A DNA stretch of 64,000 nt from Clostridium algidicarnis DSM 15099 (lineage in GTDB: Bacteria > Bacillota > Clostridia > Clostridiales > Clostridiaceae), in contig NZ_PTIS01000013.1 in the NCBI RefSeq assembly GCF_002934235.1, positions 23,904 to 87,903 of the forward strand, read 5' to 3'. Positions 9,033 to 18,283 of the stretch are shown here, one piece after another. The notes beneath the pieces were generated by a model. It had not been told where the DNA came from, did not search any database, and saw nothing but the letters and a program-made list of their open reading frames with translations. The first letter of the stretch is position 1; each line of letters opens with the position of its first letter. The translations under genes were made by a program, and so were the position numbers.

Positions 9033-9938
9033 TTACATAATCTCATTTAATAATTTTTCTATTAAATCTTTTTTAGCAAGGTCTTCTGAAAATGCACTAG
9101 CACTGCCTGTGGCCACTCCCATTTTGAAAGCTTCCTCTAGGTCTTTATTTTTTAAATATCCCGCTATAAATCCTGCTACCATAGAATCTCCAGCCCCTAC
9201 TGAATTTTTCACGTCTCCTTTAGGTGCAACACTTTTCATAACTTCTCCATTAGACTTTATAAATATTGCTCCCTTTGATGCTCTAGACACAAGTACATTT
9301 TCTGCTCCCATTTCTTGAAGCTTTTTTGCATAATATATTATTTTATCATCATCTTTAATCTCTATATTAAATAAATCTGAAAGTTCATGATGGTTTGGTT
9401 TAATCAAAAATGGCTTATACTTTAATACATTTAATAAAAGTTCTCCTGTTGCATCTACTATAAATTTTACTTTTTTCAAATTAAGTCTTTCCATTATAGT
9501 TTCATAAATGTCTTTTGGAAGAGTATCCGGTATGCTTCCTGCAAGAACTAAAAAATCTCCTTCTTTAATAGCTTCTAGCTTACTAAACAATTCATTAAGC
9601 TCTTCCTTACTTATATAAGGACCTTTTCCATTTATCTCTGATTCTTCCTTAGATTTAAGCTTTACATTTATTCTTGACATACCATTATTTAATTTAATAA
9701 AGTCTGTATGAACACCCTTTGATTTCACTCTTCTTTCTATTTCGTCACCAGTAAATCCAGCTATACATCCAAGTGCTACACTTTCAACTTCCAAGTTGTT
9801 TAAAACAGTAGACACATTAATGCCCTTACCACCTGCATAAATTTCTTCATAAGATGTTCTATTCACACGTCCAAGGTTAAAATCATCAACCCTAACCACA
9901 TAGTCTAAAGCTGGATTAAAAGTAATCGTATAAATCAC
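9033..9938 (-). CDS. fruK: 1-phosphofructokinase
   Basis: 301 residues of the PfkB/ribokinase family: the N-terminal block ending in YAGGKGINVSTVL and a C-terminal GAGDSMVAGFIAG with the catalytic Asp. It phosphorylates fructose-1-phosphate made by FruA to fructose-1,6-bisphosphate. The start is GTG, overlapping the fruR stop as GTGA, with GGAGG upstream inside fruR. This indicates translational coupling. Confidence 0.93.
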   Translation of the reverse strand: MIYTITFNPALDYVVRVDDFNLGRVNRTSYEEIYAGGKGINVSTVLNNLEVESVALGCIAGFTGDEIERRVKSKGVHTDFIKLNNGMSRINVKLKSKEESEINGKGPYISKEELNELFSKLEAIKEGDFLVLAGSIPDTLPKDIYETIMERLNLKKVKFIVDATGELLLNVLKYKPFLIKPNHHELSDLFNIEIKDDDKIIYYAKKLQEMGAENVLVSRASKGAIFIKSNGEVMKSVAPKGDVKNSVGAGDSMVAGFIAGYLKNKDLEEAFKMGVATGSASAFSEDLAKKDLIEKLLNEIM

Positions 9939-10687
9939 TTTATAGTCACCTCCAATATTTCTGTTAAAGCTTTGTATTTATTATCCAAAAGCTTAGTTGT
10001 AATTATACTTGCCTTTGAAATATTTCCAAAAGTTATAGAACTAATTTCATCAAATTTAGAATCATCAGCTAGTATATATGCTGATCTAGCTCTATTTAGA
10101 GCCTCTTCTTTAACTGACGCTTCTTTAATATCAGGGGTTGTATAACCCCTTTTAATTGATATACCATTAACACCAAAAAAGCCCTTAGTAAAGTTATATT
10201 TCTTTAGGCTACTAATTGCTTCAATTCCAACTATGGCCTCTGTGATACCCTTTACCTCTCCACCTAAAATATAAGTTTTAAGATCATTTTGAATAAGCTT
10301 TTTAGCATGACCTATAGCATTTGTAACGAATATAGCTTCTTTTTCCTTTATAAAATCTATCATAAGTTCTGTAGTAGTTCCTGCATCTAAATAAACAAAA
10401 TCATAAGGCTTTATAAGTGATGCTGCATATTTGGCTATTTCAAGCTTTTCATTAGTTTTTAGTCCTTGCCTTACAGCAACCTTATCTTCCCTTGTATTAA
10501 TATCCTTATCTAAGGCCATTGCCCCTCCATGAATCTTATTTAGTTTTCCCTCTTTATGAAGTGCATTTAAATCTCTCCTAATTGTAGACTCAGATGCATT
10601 TAACTTTATAACCAAATCACTAACATGAACCACAGAGTTATTCTTTAATTCTTCAAGAATAAATTCATATCTTTCTTCTGTTAACAT
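9935..10687 (-). CDS. fruR: DeoR-family fructose operon regulator
   Basis: About 250 residues. The N-terminal DeoR helix-turn-helix (VSDLVIKLNASESTIRRDLN) is followed by the DeoR C-terminal sugar-phosphate sensor (DAGTTTELM, FFGVNGIS). I start it at ATG 10687 because AGGAAG lies 8 bases upstream; the earlier GTG is too close to that site. It is expected to repress fruRKA and release in response to a fructose phosphate. TGAAT-type repeats lie upstream near 10740-10790 and could be operators, but that is weak. Confidence 0.88.
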   Translation of the reverse strand: MLTEERYEFILEELKNNSVVHVSDLVIKLNASESTIRRDLNALHKEGKLNKIHGGAMALDKDINTREDKVAVRQGLKTNEKLEIAKYAASLIKPYDFVYLDAGTTTELMIDFIKEKEAIFVTNAIGHAKKLIQNDLKTYILGGEVKGITEAIVGIEAISSLKKYNFTKGFFGVNGISIKRGYTTPDIKEASVKEEALNRARSAYILADDSKFDEISSITFGNISKASIITTKLLDNKYKALTEILEVTIK

Positions 10688-10801
10688 CTCTATCACTTCC
10701 TAATTACATATTACATCTTTCCTTGAAATAAATCAACTATTTCCATTCATAATAATTCACAATCATCTATATGCCTTTAAATTCATTCATATTTAATTAT
10801 A

Positions 10802-10840
10802 AAATAAGCACTACTTAATCTTAAAGTAGCGCTTATTTTT
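10802..10840. terminator. Bidirectional terminator after trkH
   Basis: Inverted repeat AATAAGC(A/G)CTACTT with its complement and T/A runs on both sides. It lies downstream of trkH on the minus strand and upstream of the fruR promoter region. Confidence 0.75.
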
Positions 10841-10911
10841 TTCATTATACTTATTATTAGTATTTATCTTTTCAAAATAATATTAATCACAAATAAATTA
10901 TATTATTATAA

Positions 10912-12354
10912 CTAACTTTTCCACATAGATGGCCTTAATATAAGTAACATTGGATATATCTCAAGTCTCCCCGCTAACATACAAAATGAAAAAACTATTT
11001 TGCTAAGTGATGAAAAGCTACTAAAGTTACCTATAGGTCCCACCACTTTAAATCCTGGTCCTATGTTACCCATAGTTGCAAAAACCGATGTTACTGTGCT
11101 CTCAAGATCCATTCCATCTATAGATACAATTATCACTGCTACTACGATAATTGCCATATATGCAAATATAAATATACCTACCTCAGATATAATTTTGTCA
11201 TCAACTACCTTGCCGTCAAGCTTTACTGAATTAACCATTCTAGGGTGAATTATTTTATTTATATTCCGTTTTATAGCCTTAAATAAAAGCACTATACGCA
11301 CAGTTTTAATTCCTCCACCAGTAGATCCTGCACAACATCCTGTAAGCATTAGCAGTGCTAAAATTGACTTACTAAGTGTGGGCCAAAGATCAAAGTTCGT
11401 TGTAGCATAACCTGTAGTTGTTACGATTGAAGCAACTTGAAATGAAGACTGCCTAAAAGATGTAGCTAAGGAATTCCCATTTAACCCTTTAATATTAAAA
11501 GCTATTATAATCATAGCAGCAAATACTATTAAAAAGTAATACTTTACCTCTTCATTTTTAAACGCTTGCTTTATATTCCCTGTAATAAGATGAAAATATA
11601 CCGTAAAATTAACTCCAAAAAGCAACATAAATACAGTTATAATAACTTCCACATAAACATTTTCATAGGCTCCAACACTACTGTTCATACTAGAAAATCC
11701 TCCTGTACCTGCTGTACCAAAGGCATGAATTAATGCATCATAAAAATCGAGTCCTGCAAATAAAAGTAATACTATTTGAATTATGGTCATAACAAGATAT
11801 ATTAAATACATTATCTTCGCGGTCTGTTTTATCCTAGGAACAACTTTACCTGGAGAGGGACCTGGACTTTCTGCTCTTAATAAATGTATAGTATTTCCCC
11901 CAATAGATGGCATAAGTGCTAAAGTAAATATCAAAATTCCCATACCACCTATCCAATGGGTAAAACTCCGCCAAAATAAAATTCCCTTAGGTAGGGATTG
12001 TACTTCTTGCAAAATAGTAGCACCTGTAGTGGTAAATCCTGATACCGTCTCAAATATACAATCTACGAAAGAAGGTATTGATCCACTTATGTAAAATGGA
12101 AGAGCTCCAAAGATGGATATAGCAATCCAACATATAGCAACAGCTAAAAAACCATCCTTAGCATAAAATGTCTTTTTCTTAGGGTTTATTAAAGACATAA
12201 ACACACCAATAATTAACATTATTATGATAGTTACAATAAAACTATTAGTATCGCCACCACCGTAATATACGGATACAATAAGTGGTAATATCATAACTAA
12301 TGCTTCATATTTTATAACATTTCCAAGTACCTTTAGTACCATTAGGTAGTTCAT
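10912..12354 (-). CDS. trkH: Trk/Ktr potassium uptake membrane subunit
   Basis: 480 residues, polytopic, with four degenerate K+ filter loops such as FTTTGATI, GTAGTGGFS and CCAGSTGGGIK and the TrkH-type ETVSGFTTTGA. It forms the K+-translocating pore gated by TrkA. I place the start at ATG 12354 because GGAGG ends 8 bases upstream, one base after the trkA stop. The tight spacing supports a trkA-trkH operon. Confidence 0.92.
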   Translation of the reverse strand: MNYLMVLKVLGNVIKYEALVMILPLIVSVYYGGGDTNSFIVTIIIMLIIGVFMSLINPKKKTFYAKDGFLAVAICWIAISIFGALPFYISGSIPSFVDCIFETVSGFTTTGATILQEVQSLPKGILFWRSFTHWIGGMGILIFTLALMPSIGGNTIHLLRAESPGPSPGKVVPRIKQTAKIMYLIYLVMTIIQIVLLLFAGLDFYDALIHAFGTAGTGGFSSMNSSVGAYENVYVEVIITVFMLLFGVNFTVYFHLITGNIKQAFKNEEVKYYFLIVFAAMIIIAFNIKGLNGNSLATSFRQSSFQVASIVTTTGYATTNFDLWPTLSKSILALLMLTGCCAGSTGGGIKTVRIVLLFKAIKRNINKIIHPRMVNSVKLDGKVVDDKIISEVGIFIFAYMAIIVVAVIIVSIDGMDLESTVTSVFATMGNIGPGFKVVGPIGNFSSFSSLSKIVFSFCMLAGRLEIYPMLLILRPSMWKS

Positions 12355-12355
12355 A

Positions 12356-13720
12356 TTAGAGTCCTCCCTCAAGGAGTATATCGTTTATTCCCATTACATT
12401 ATGTCTTTCTGTTACTATAATTACACTGTCATTAACTTTAATAATATCATTTCCTCCAGGAATTATTATCTTATGATTTCTAACTATAGCTGCAATTAAT
12501 ACACCTTTTTTAATCTTTATATCTTTTAAAGGAACATTTTTGCACCTAGTATTAGCACTTGCTACGAATTCTAAAGCCTCAGCTTTTTCCCCTACTATTT
12601 TATATAAATTTTCAATAAAGTTTCCATCTTTACTTTTAAGTCCTCTTACATATTTTATTATTTTATTGGCCGTAATCATTTTGGGACTTATAACACTTTC
12701 AACTCCAACCTTTTTAATTATATTACTATAATTCACACGTGTTACCTTGGTTATTACATTATGTACTCTTGCATTTAAAGCAAAAAGAGATGACACTATA
12801 TTTTCTTCGTCTCTATCAGTTAAAGCTATAAATACATCAGTTTCATTTAAATTTTCAGATTCTAATAGCTCTTCTTCAGTTCCATCGCCATGGATTATAA
12901 TAGCCTCTGGTATTAATTCATTTAATTCTTCACATTTATTATAATCTTTTTCTATTATCTTTATTTTTGCTCCAACTTTATTAATTAATTTCACAAGATA
13001 GTAACTTATCCTACCTCCACCTATTATCATTACATTTTTGACTCTCTTTTGATACTTACCAAGATGTTGTAAAAAGGAGGTTATATTGGAATGATCCCCT
13101 ATAACATAAACTTTATCATTAGCTTTAAGCACAAAATCACCTGTAGGTATTAAAACCTTATCATTTCTTTCTACTGCACAAAATAACACAGAACACCTTT
13201 TTAAATTTATATCAGATATAGCTTTATTCACAATAATATCCTCATTTAAAAGTCTAAAACTAACTAAATCAGCCATGCCATTTGCAAAGGTTTCTATGCT
13301 AGATACAGATGGAAATTTTATAAGCTCTGCAATTTCCATTGCGGCTTCTTTTTCTGGATTTATAATCATCTCAATACCAAGCTCATCTTTTAACATTGAA
13401 AGTTCCTCTGCATACTCAGGATCTCTAATTCTTGCAATAGTATGTTTTGCACCTAGCCTTTTTGCTGCTAAAGAGCAAAGAGCATTCCTCTCATCACTAT
13501 CGGTAACAGCAATGATTACATCGGCTCTTTCTACCTCAGCTTCTTTAAGTACATTAACTCTTGTACCATTACCTTTTATACACATTACATCAAGACTATC
13601 AGTAGCCTTCTTAAGCACTTCAGGATTCTTATCAATAACCATAACATCATTTCCTTCTTCTGATAGATGTTTAGCTAAAGTATATCCAACCTTCCCAGCC
13701 CCCACAATTATAATATACAT
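12356..13720 (-). CDS. trkA: Trk potassium transport NAD-binding regulatory subunit
   Basis: About 454 residues with two RCK units in tandem, each with a Rossmann GxGxxG (IIVGAGKVGYTLA near the start; IIGGGRISYYL about half way) plus a TrkA-C domain. It gates TrkH according to bound NAD(H)/ATP or c-di-AMP-type ligands in related systems. The start is set at 13720 (MYIIIVGAGK) because the extra 19 upstream codons are not family-like and a GGAAAGG site precedes this ATG. Confidence 0.9.
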   Translation of the reverse strand: MYIIIVGAGKVGYTLAKHLSEEGNDVMVIDKNPEVLKKATDSLDVMCIKGNGTRVNVLKEAEVERADVIIAVTDSDERNALCSLAAKRLGAKHTIARIRDPEYAEELSMLKDELGIEMIINPEKEAAMEIAELIKFPSVSSIETFANGMADLVSFRLLNEDIIVNKAISDINLKRCSVLFCAVERNDKVLIPTGDFVLKANDKVYVIGDHSNITSFLQHLGKYQKRVKNVMIIGGGRISYYLVKLINKVGAKIKIIEKDYNKCEELNELIPEAIIIHGDGTEEELLESENLNETDVFIALTDRDEENIVSSLFALNARVHNVITKVTRVNYSNIIKKVGVESVISPKMITANKIIKYVRGLKSKDGNFIENLYKIVGEKAEALEFVASANTRCKNVPLKDIKIKKGVLIAAIVRNHKIIIPGGNDIIKVNDSVIIVTERHNVMGINDILLEGGL

Positions 13721-13850
13721 TTTGTTTTTACCTTTCCTTTCATATGCATTATATGGTAAACAATATCTTATAGACAATAAATATTATAATACAGTTTCTA
13801 TCCAATAGCCACCATGAAAGCGCAAAAGATAATGTCTAAATCAATTAAAT

Positions 13851-13887
13851 AAAAGAGTAGTCACTTATAAATAGTGGCTACCCCTTT
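13851..13887 (-). terminator. Terminator after the ABC exporter pair
   Basis: On the minus strand GGTAGCCACT / AGTGACTAC pair around a 7-base loop and a T-rich tract follows. It lies just past the stop of the 13892-15724 gene and before trkA. Confidence 0.7.
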
Positions 13888-13891
13888 ATTT

Positions 13892-15724
13892 TTAGGAAAC
13901 TACAGTTTTGCTTTCCATTTCTTTTTCCAAAAGAAGCTGATTTGTATAAAGATTATAATAGTAACCCTTTTTCCTTATAAGTTCCCTATGAGTTCCATGT
14001 TCAGTTATCTTTCCTTTTCCTATAACAAGAATCTTATCTGCTGATACTATGGTTGAAAGCCTATGAGCTACCACAAAGCTTGTTCTATCCGAAAGCACTT
14101 TTTCTATAGCATTTTGTATCATTCTTTCTGTTTCTGTATCTATAGATGATGTAGCTTCGTCTAGTACAAACAGTGCTGGATTTGCAACTATTGCTCTTGC
14201 AAAGGATATAAGTTGTTTTTCTCCTGTTGAAAGGTTTCCACCACCCTCTCCAACCTCTGAATCATAGCCTTTTTCCATCTTCATTATAAAGCTATGAGCA
14301 TTTACAAGTTTTGATGCTCTTTCAATTTCTTCATCTGTAGCTTCAAGCTTTCCATAGATTATATTATCTTTAATAGTTCCACTAAAAAGGTGTGGACTTT
14401 GAAGCACATAACCTATATTTGATTGTAGCCACAACATAGACCTTTCTCTATAGTCTTTACCATCAATTAATATTTCACCACTTGTAGGTTCATAAAATCT
14501 ACATAATAAATTTACTATAGTGCTTTTTCCTGAACCAGTTTCCCCAACAAGTGCAACAGTTTCTCCTTGCTTTACCTTTAAATTAAAGTTTTCCAAAACC
14601 TTTTCTCCATTTTTGTATGAAAAACATACATCTTTAAATTCAATGTCTCCATGTATCTTATCCCAGTTTTCTTTTTTAGCATCAAATAAATCTCCATACT
14701 TTTCTATTACATCTTCTCTATCCCATATATCTGGCTCTGTTTCTATAAGGGATATTATTCTTTCTGCTGATGCTTGTGCATTTTTAAGTTCTGCAAGCGT
14801 TCCAGCTAGCTGACTTACAGGGTCAAAAAACTGTATAGTATATGAAATAAACATTACAAATGTACCATAAGACAAGGTTCCAGCCATAACACTATTACCT
14901 CCAAACCATAGCGCAAATCCTGTGCCAATACTTCCCATAGATAAAACAATAGGAAGAAATAACGCAGAAAACATAGCTGCTCTTACGGAGGAATTTCTCA
15001 TTTTAGTAGCATCCTCTTTAAATTCATTTAAGTTTTCTTCCTCTCTAACAAGAGTTTTAGTAGTTTTAGCTCCAGATATCTCCTCACTAAAATCTGCTGT
15101 TAACTGAGAGTTTAATTTTCTTACACTTCTATAGGATTTTAATATTTTCTTTTGAAAGTACATTCCTATAAAAAATAATGGAGGTACAACGCACATACTT
15201 ATAAGGGTTAGCTTTACGTTATTATAAAGCATTATTCCTATAAAAGATACCATGAGAACCAAAGCCCACACCATATCTATAAGCCCCCAAGATATGATTT
15301 CACTAAGCTTTGCCACATCCGACGTCATCCTTGCCATAAGCCATCCTACAGATGAATTATCATAATAAGAAAATGATAATTGTTGAAGCCTTTTGAATCC
15401 AAGATTCCTTATATGATAGGCAAGGTGAGTTTCAATTTTACCTGCCTGCATTATAAATAGTTTTATATTTAGAACTTGAAAAACAACTATAACAAAATAA
15501 ACTATAGCAAAGGTCTTTATCCCCTCTAAACTCTTACCTACAATAAAATTATCAATAGCATATCTTGTAAGAAGTGGCATTATAGCATCTACCCCTGCTA
15601 CTCCTACCATTAAAATTGCTAAAAATATAAGTCCTTTTTTGAATTCAAGAAGATACTTAAAAAACCTCCGCCAAATTCCAATATCCAGCTTTTGTGTTGA
15701 TTTATCTTCATCTATTCTAGCCAT
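13892..15724 (-). CDS. ABC exporter half-transporter (second of a heterodimeric pair)
   Basis: 610 residues: six-helix exporter domain (about 25-320) then an ATPase with Walker A GETGSGKSTIVNLL, signature LSTGEKQLISFARAI (Thr in place of the usual second Gly) and Walker B ALFVLDEATSSID. The degenerate signature is typical of one partner in BmrCD/YheIH-type heterodimeric exporters, which leaves one compromised ATP site. It follows its partner by 72 bp. Function: drug or lipid export; substrate unknown. Confidence 0.87.
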   Translation of the reverse strand: MARIDEDKSTQKLDIGIWRRFFKYLLEFKKGLIFLAILMVGVAGVDAIMPLLTRYAIDNFIVGKSLEGIKTFAIVYFVIVVFQVLNIKLFIMQAGKIETHLAYHIRNLGFKRLQQLSFSYYDNSSVGWLMARMTSDVAKLSEIISWGLIDMVWALVLMVSFIGIMLYNNVKLTLISMCVVPPLFFIGMYFQKKILKSYRSVRKLNSQLTADFSEEISGAKTTKTLVREEENLNEFKEDATKMRNSSVRAAMFSALFLPIVLSMGSIGTGFALWFGGNSVMAGTLSYGTFVMFISYTIQFFDPVSQLAGTLAELKNAQASAERIISLIETEPDIWDREDVIEKYGDLFDAKKENWDKIHGDIEFKDVCFSYKNGEKVLENFNLKVKQGETVALVGETGSGKSTIVNLLCRFYEPTSGEILIDGKDYRERSMLWLQSNIGYVLQSPHLFSGTIKDNIIYGKLEATDEEIERASKLVNAHSFIMKMEKGYDSEVGEGGGNLSTGEKQLISFARAIVANPALFVLDEATSSIDTETERMIQNAIEKVLSDRTSFVVAHRLSTIVSADKILVIGKGKITEHGTHRELIRKKGYYYNLYTNQLLLEKEMESKTVVS

Positions 15725-15796
15725 TCCATCATCCCCTTTTTACTCTTTAATGCCTTTTTCATAACTCTCTCTAAAGACTTATCTATAATAAAATTT

Positions 15797-17602
15797 TTAT
15801 TCATTTAAAGCCTCTTCTTCATCTTCACTAAAAGCATCTAATGAATTTTGTATGTCCCATATTCTTTTATAGATACCATCCTTACTTATAAGTTCTTTAT
15901 GATTTCCCATATCTTCAATCTTTCCTTGATTTAAAACTATTATTTTATCTGCATCCATAACTGTTGAAATTCTATGAGATATTATAAATGTAGTGTTATC
16001 TTTACTTTTCTTTTTTAACTCTTCTCTAATTACCCTGTCTGTTTCTGCATCTACTGCACTTAAGGAGTCATCAAATATTAATATAGGCATGTTTTTTATA
16101 AGCGTTCTTGCTATTGCAACCCTTTGCCTTTGTCCTCCAGATAGAGTAACCCCCTTTTCTCCAACTACAGTATCATACCCTTTTTCAAAGGAGCTTATAA
16201 CTTCATGCACCGCAGCTGATGTTGCTGCACTTTCGATTTCCCTATCGCTAGAGTCTAATTTAGATATCATAATGTTTTCCTTTATAGTACGTGCATAAAG
16301 AAAAGGCTCTTGTAGCACAATTCCTATATTATTTCTTACCCATTTTCTTTCAATATCTTTAAGCTCTATGCCATCTATTTTTATAGAACCACTGTCATAA
16401 TCATAAAGTCTTAATAAAAGATGCACTAATGATGACTTTCCTGATCCAGTAGGTCCAACTATAGCTATAGTTTCACCTTTTTTAACACTAAAACTTAAAT
16501 TTTCAAGTATTTTAGTATCCTTGTCATATTTAAATGACACATTTTCAAAGGTTACCTCACCCTTGATGTCAGGCTTTAAAGATTTACCATATTCCTGTTC
16601 TACTGGTGTTTCAAGAATATTTGTAATTCTTTTAAGAGAAACTGTCATTTTTCCCATATCTGAAAGAATTCTTCCAAGTTGTCTTACAGGCCAAAGTAAC
16701 ATACCCTCATAGGTATTAAAAACCACTAAAGTTCCAAGACTTATCTCACCTTTATTTGCATAATATATACCGGCAATTAAAACGAGTCCAATTTGAGTCA
16801 TACAAAGCAAATCCGATATAGACCAATAATTAGAAAGTAATTTAACTAAGTTAAAATTCAAATCTCTATACTTTCTATTTTGTTTTTCATATTTTTCTAT
16901 TTCAAAACTTTGCCTTCCAAAAGCTTTTACCACTCTAACCCCACTTAAATTTTCTTGAAGTACAGAGGTAAGAACCCCTTCTTGTGCGTCAGCCTTTTCA
17001 AAATTGTGCTTAATCTTTTTGAAGAATACATATGAAAATATAAATATAAATGGCACTATTACCATGGCAATCACTGTCATCTTTTTATTTAGTGATAGCA
17101 TCATTATAAGTGCAAAGGTTACTATAAATACTGCCCTTCCTATATCCACAAGTTGCACTGCAAAAAATCTTCTAATAGTATCTACATCTGATGTACAACG
17201 TTGAATTAAATCTCCTGATTCTGAATTCACATGATATCCATAGGGTAAGTTTTGAATATGATCATAAAGTTTTACCCTTATATTTTTAGCAATATTTTCA
17301 GCTGCCTTAGCTGCAAGCTTTCCTCTTAAAAATAAGAAAACCCCTCTTATAACGGTTAGTGTTATTAGAAACAAAGAACATATCCATAAGTTTCTAGAAA
17401 GCACTCCTTTACCACCAAAAAAACCTATAATTTTCTCAATAAATGGTGATGCATTCAAAGGCGTATTTCCGATAATAGAATCTATAGTCGTCTTTATAAC
17501 CATAGGTTCTAGCATAGCTATAAATGTTGATATAGCTATAGAGGCAATTGCCGCAACATATAACAACCTATTTCCTTTAACTAGTTTTAAAAGTTTTTTC
17601 AA
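15797..17602 (-). CDS. ABC exporter half-transporter (first of a heterodimeric pair)
   Basis: About 601 residues: exporter transmembrane domain, then Walker A GPTGSGKSSLVHLL, canonical signature LSGGQRQRVAIARTL, and Walker B ILIFDDSLSAVDAETD. The position after Walker B is Asp rather than the catalytic Glu, matching the asymmetric partner logic of heterodimers. A GGGGGG site lies 6 bases before a TTG at 17602, so I prefer that start to the ATG at 17626. It is preceded by an unusually long leader with a small ORF and a terminator. Confidence 0.85.
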   Translation of the reverse strand: MKKLLKLVKGNRLLYVAAIASIAISTFIAMLEPMVIKTTIDSIIGNTPLNASPFIEKIIGFFGGKGVLSRNLWICSLFLITLTVIRGVFLFLRGKLAAKAAENIAKNIRVKLYDHIQNLPYGYHVNSESGDLIQRCTSDVDTIRRFFAVQLVDIGRAVFIVTFALIMMLSLNKKMTVIAMVIVPFIFIFSYVFFKKIKHNFEKADAQEGVLTSVLQENLSGVRVVKAFGRQSFEIEKYEKQNRKYRDLNFNLVKLLSNYWSISDLLCMTQIGLVLIAGIYYANKGEISLGTLVVFNTYEGMLLWPVRQLGRILSDMGKMTVSLKRITNILETPVEQEYGKSLKPDIKGEVTFENVSFKYDKDTKILENLSFSVKKGETIAIVGPTGSGKSSLVHLLLRLYDYDSGSIKIDGIELKDIERKWVRNNIGIVLQEPFLYARTIKENIMISKLDSSDREIESAATSAAVHEVISSFEKGYDTVVGEKGVTLSGGQRQRVAIARTLIKNMPILIFDDSLSAVDAETDRVIREELKKKSKDNTTFIISHRISTVMDADKIIVLNQGKIEDMGNHKELISKDGIYKRIWDIQNSLDAFSEDEEEALNE

Positions 17603-17682
17603 ATTAATCCCCCCTTGTATTGTCATAATAATGTTCCCGTCAAATTAATCTTTTCAAAAAAATTCTAATATGGTTTTTTAAC

Positions 17683-17742
17683 TCAGGTACTAAAATTAAA
17701 ATACTCACTTCTTACTTTTTCTTTAACATAATTTTTAATCAT
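17683..17742 (-). CDS. 19-residue leader peptide ahead of the ABC exporter
   Basis: A small ORF encoding MIKNYVKEKVRSEYFNFST begins at ATG 17742 with a strong AAAAGGAGTGG ribosome site at correct spacing, directly after the terminator at 17771-17812. It ends about 80 bases before the exporter start. Such ORFs in leaders of drug-exporter genes commonly act as translation sensors. Function here is inferred only from position and the ribosome site. Confidence 0.5.
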   Translation of the reverse strand: MIKNYVKEKVRSEYFNFST

Positions 17743-17770
17743 ACTTACCACTCCTTTTATATTTTTTGTA

Positions 17771-17960
17771 AAATAAAAAACCGAAGAATGTAATATTCTA
17801 CGGCTTTAAACGCATAAACTGTATCTTAAGTTTAAATAGAGCTCACAATTGATATGAAATCTTGTTTTTAAACTAAAAATTACAACCTTTACCCAGAGTT
17901 ACAGTATGTACCTTACAGTGAACTATTATAGGCACGGACTTTAACTTAAGATAAAGTAGC
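17771..17960 (-). promoter_or_regulatory. Structured leader with terminator upstream of the ABC exporter
   Basis: On the minus strand a segment TATCTTAAGTTAAA (about 17941-17955) is complementary to TTTAAACTTAAGATA (about 17822-17836), closing a ~130-nt domain. Inside it GTGCCT pairs with AGGTAC, among other possible stems. This is followed by a clear intrinsic terminator (GCCGTAGAAT / ATTCTTCGG, then TTTTTT, 17774-17812). It looks like a riboswitch or attenuator controlling read-through into the exporter. It does not match riboswitch consensus sequences I know. Confidence 0.55.
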
Positions 17961-18002
17961 TTTTAGAAGGATAATCTAATCATATATCCTTAAAGCTAAT
18001 AT

Positions 18003-18032
18003 AAAAAGCCATAGGTACACAACCCATGGCTA
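18003..18032 (-). terminator. Terminator of the small-protein gene
   Basis: On the minus strand AGCCATGGGT / ACCTATGGCT form a stem with a short loop, followed by TTTTTA. It lies 20 bp after the stop of the 46-residue ORF. Confidence 0.75.
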
Positions 18033-18051
18033 TACATTACTAAATTACAAA

Positions 18052-18192
18052 TTAAAAACGTATACCAAGATCGTGCATGTATAATTTATTAAATTGTGCT
18101 GAAACATTAACATCATGGGCTACTTTATTATTAACAGAACTCACTAAAATGTTCATATCATTGCCTGCTACGAACCTTTGAATCATCAACAT
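18052..18192 (-). CDS. 46-residue small protein of unknown function
   Basis: An ORF with an excellent AAAGGAGGT ribosome site encodes a peptide starting MLMIQRFVAGNDMNILVSSV and ending QFNKLYMHDLGIRF, and has its own terminator. It has no signal peptide, transmembrane segment or Cys. Its alternation of polar and hydrophobic residues suggests a small folded or partner-binding protein. I do not recognise a family. It is monocistronic, between the exporter leader and the GNAT gene. Confidence 0.6.
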   Translation of the reverse strand: MLMIQRFVAGNDMNILVSSVNNKVAHDVNVSAQFNKLYMHDLGIRF

Positions 18193-18283
18193 ATTCACGA
18201 CCTCCTTTTTTTTATTTGTTGTGGTTATTTACCACATAATAATTATATAATGGAAATTAATAAATTGCAACAAAAATTTCAGA

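Noticed and set aside
17771..17960. T-box or known riboswitch assignment for the exporter leader
   Set aside because: No AGGGTGG T-box sequence and no match to the consensus of riboswitch classes I can recall.
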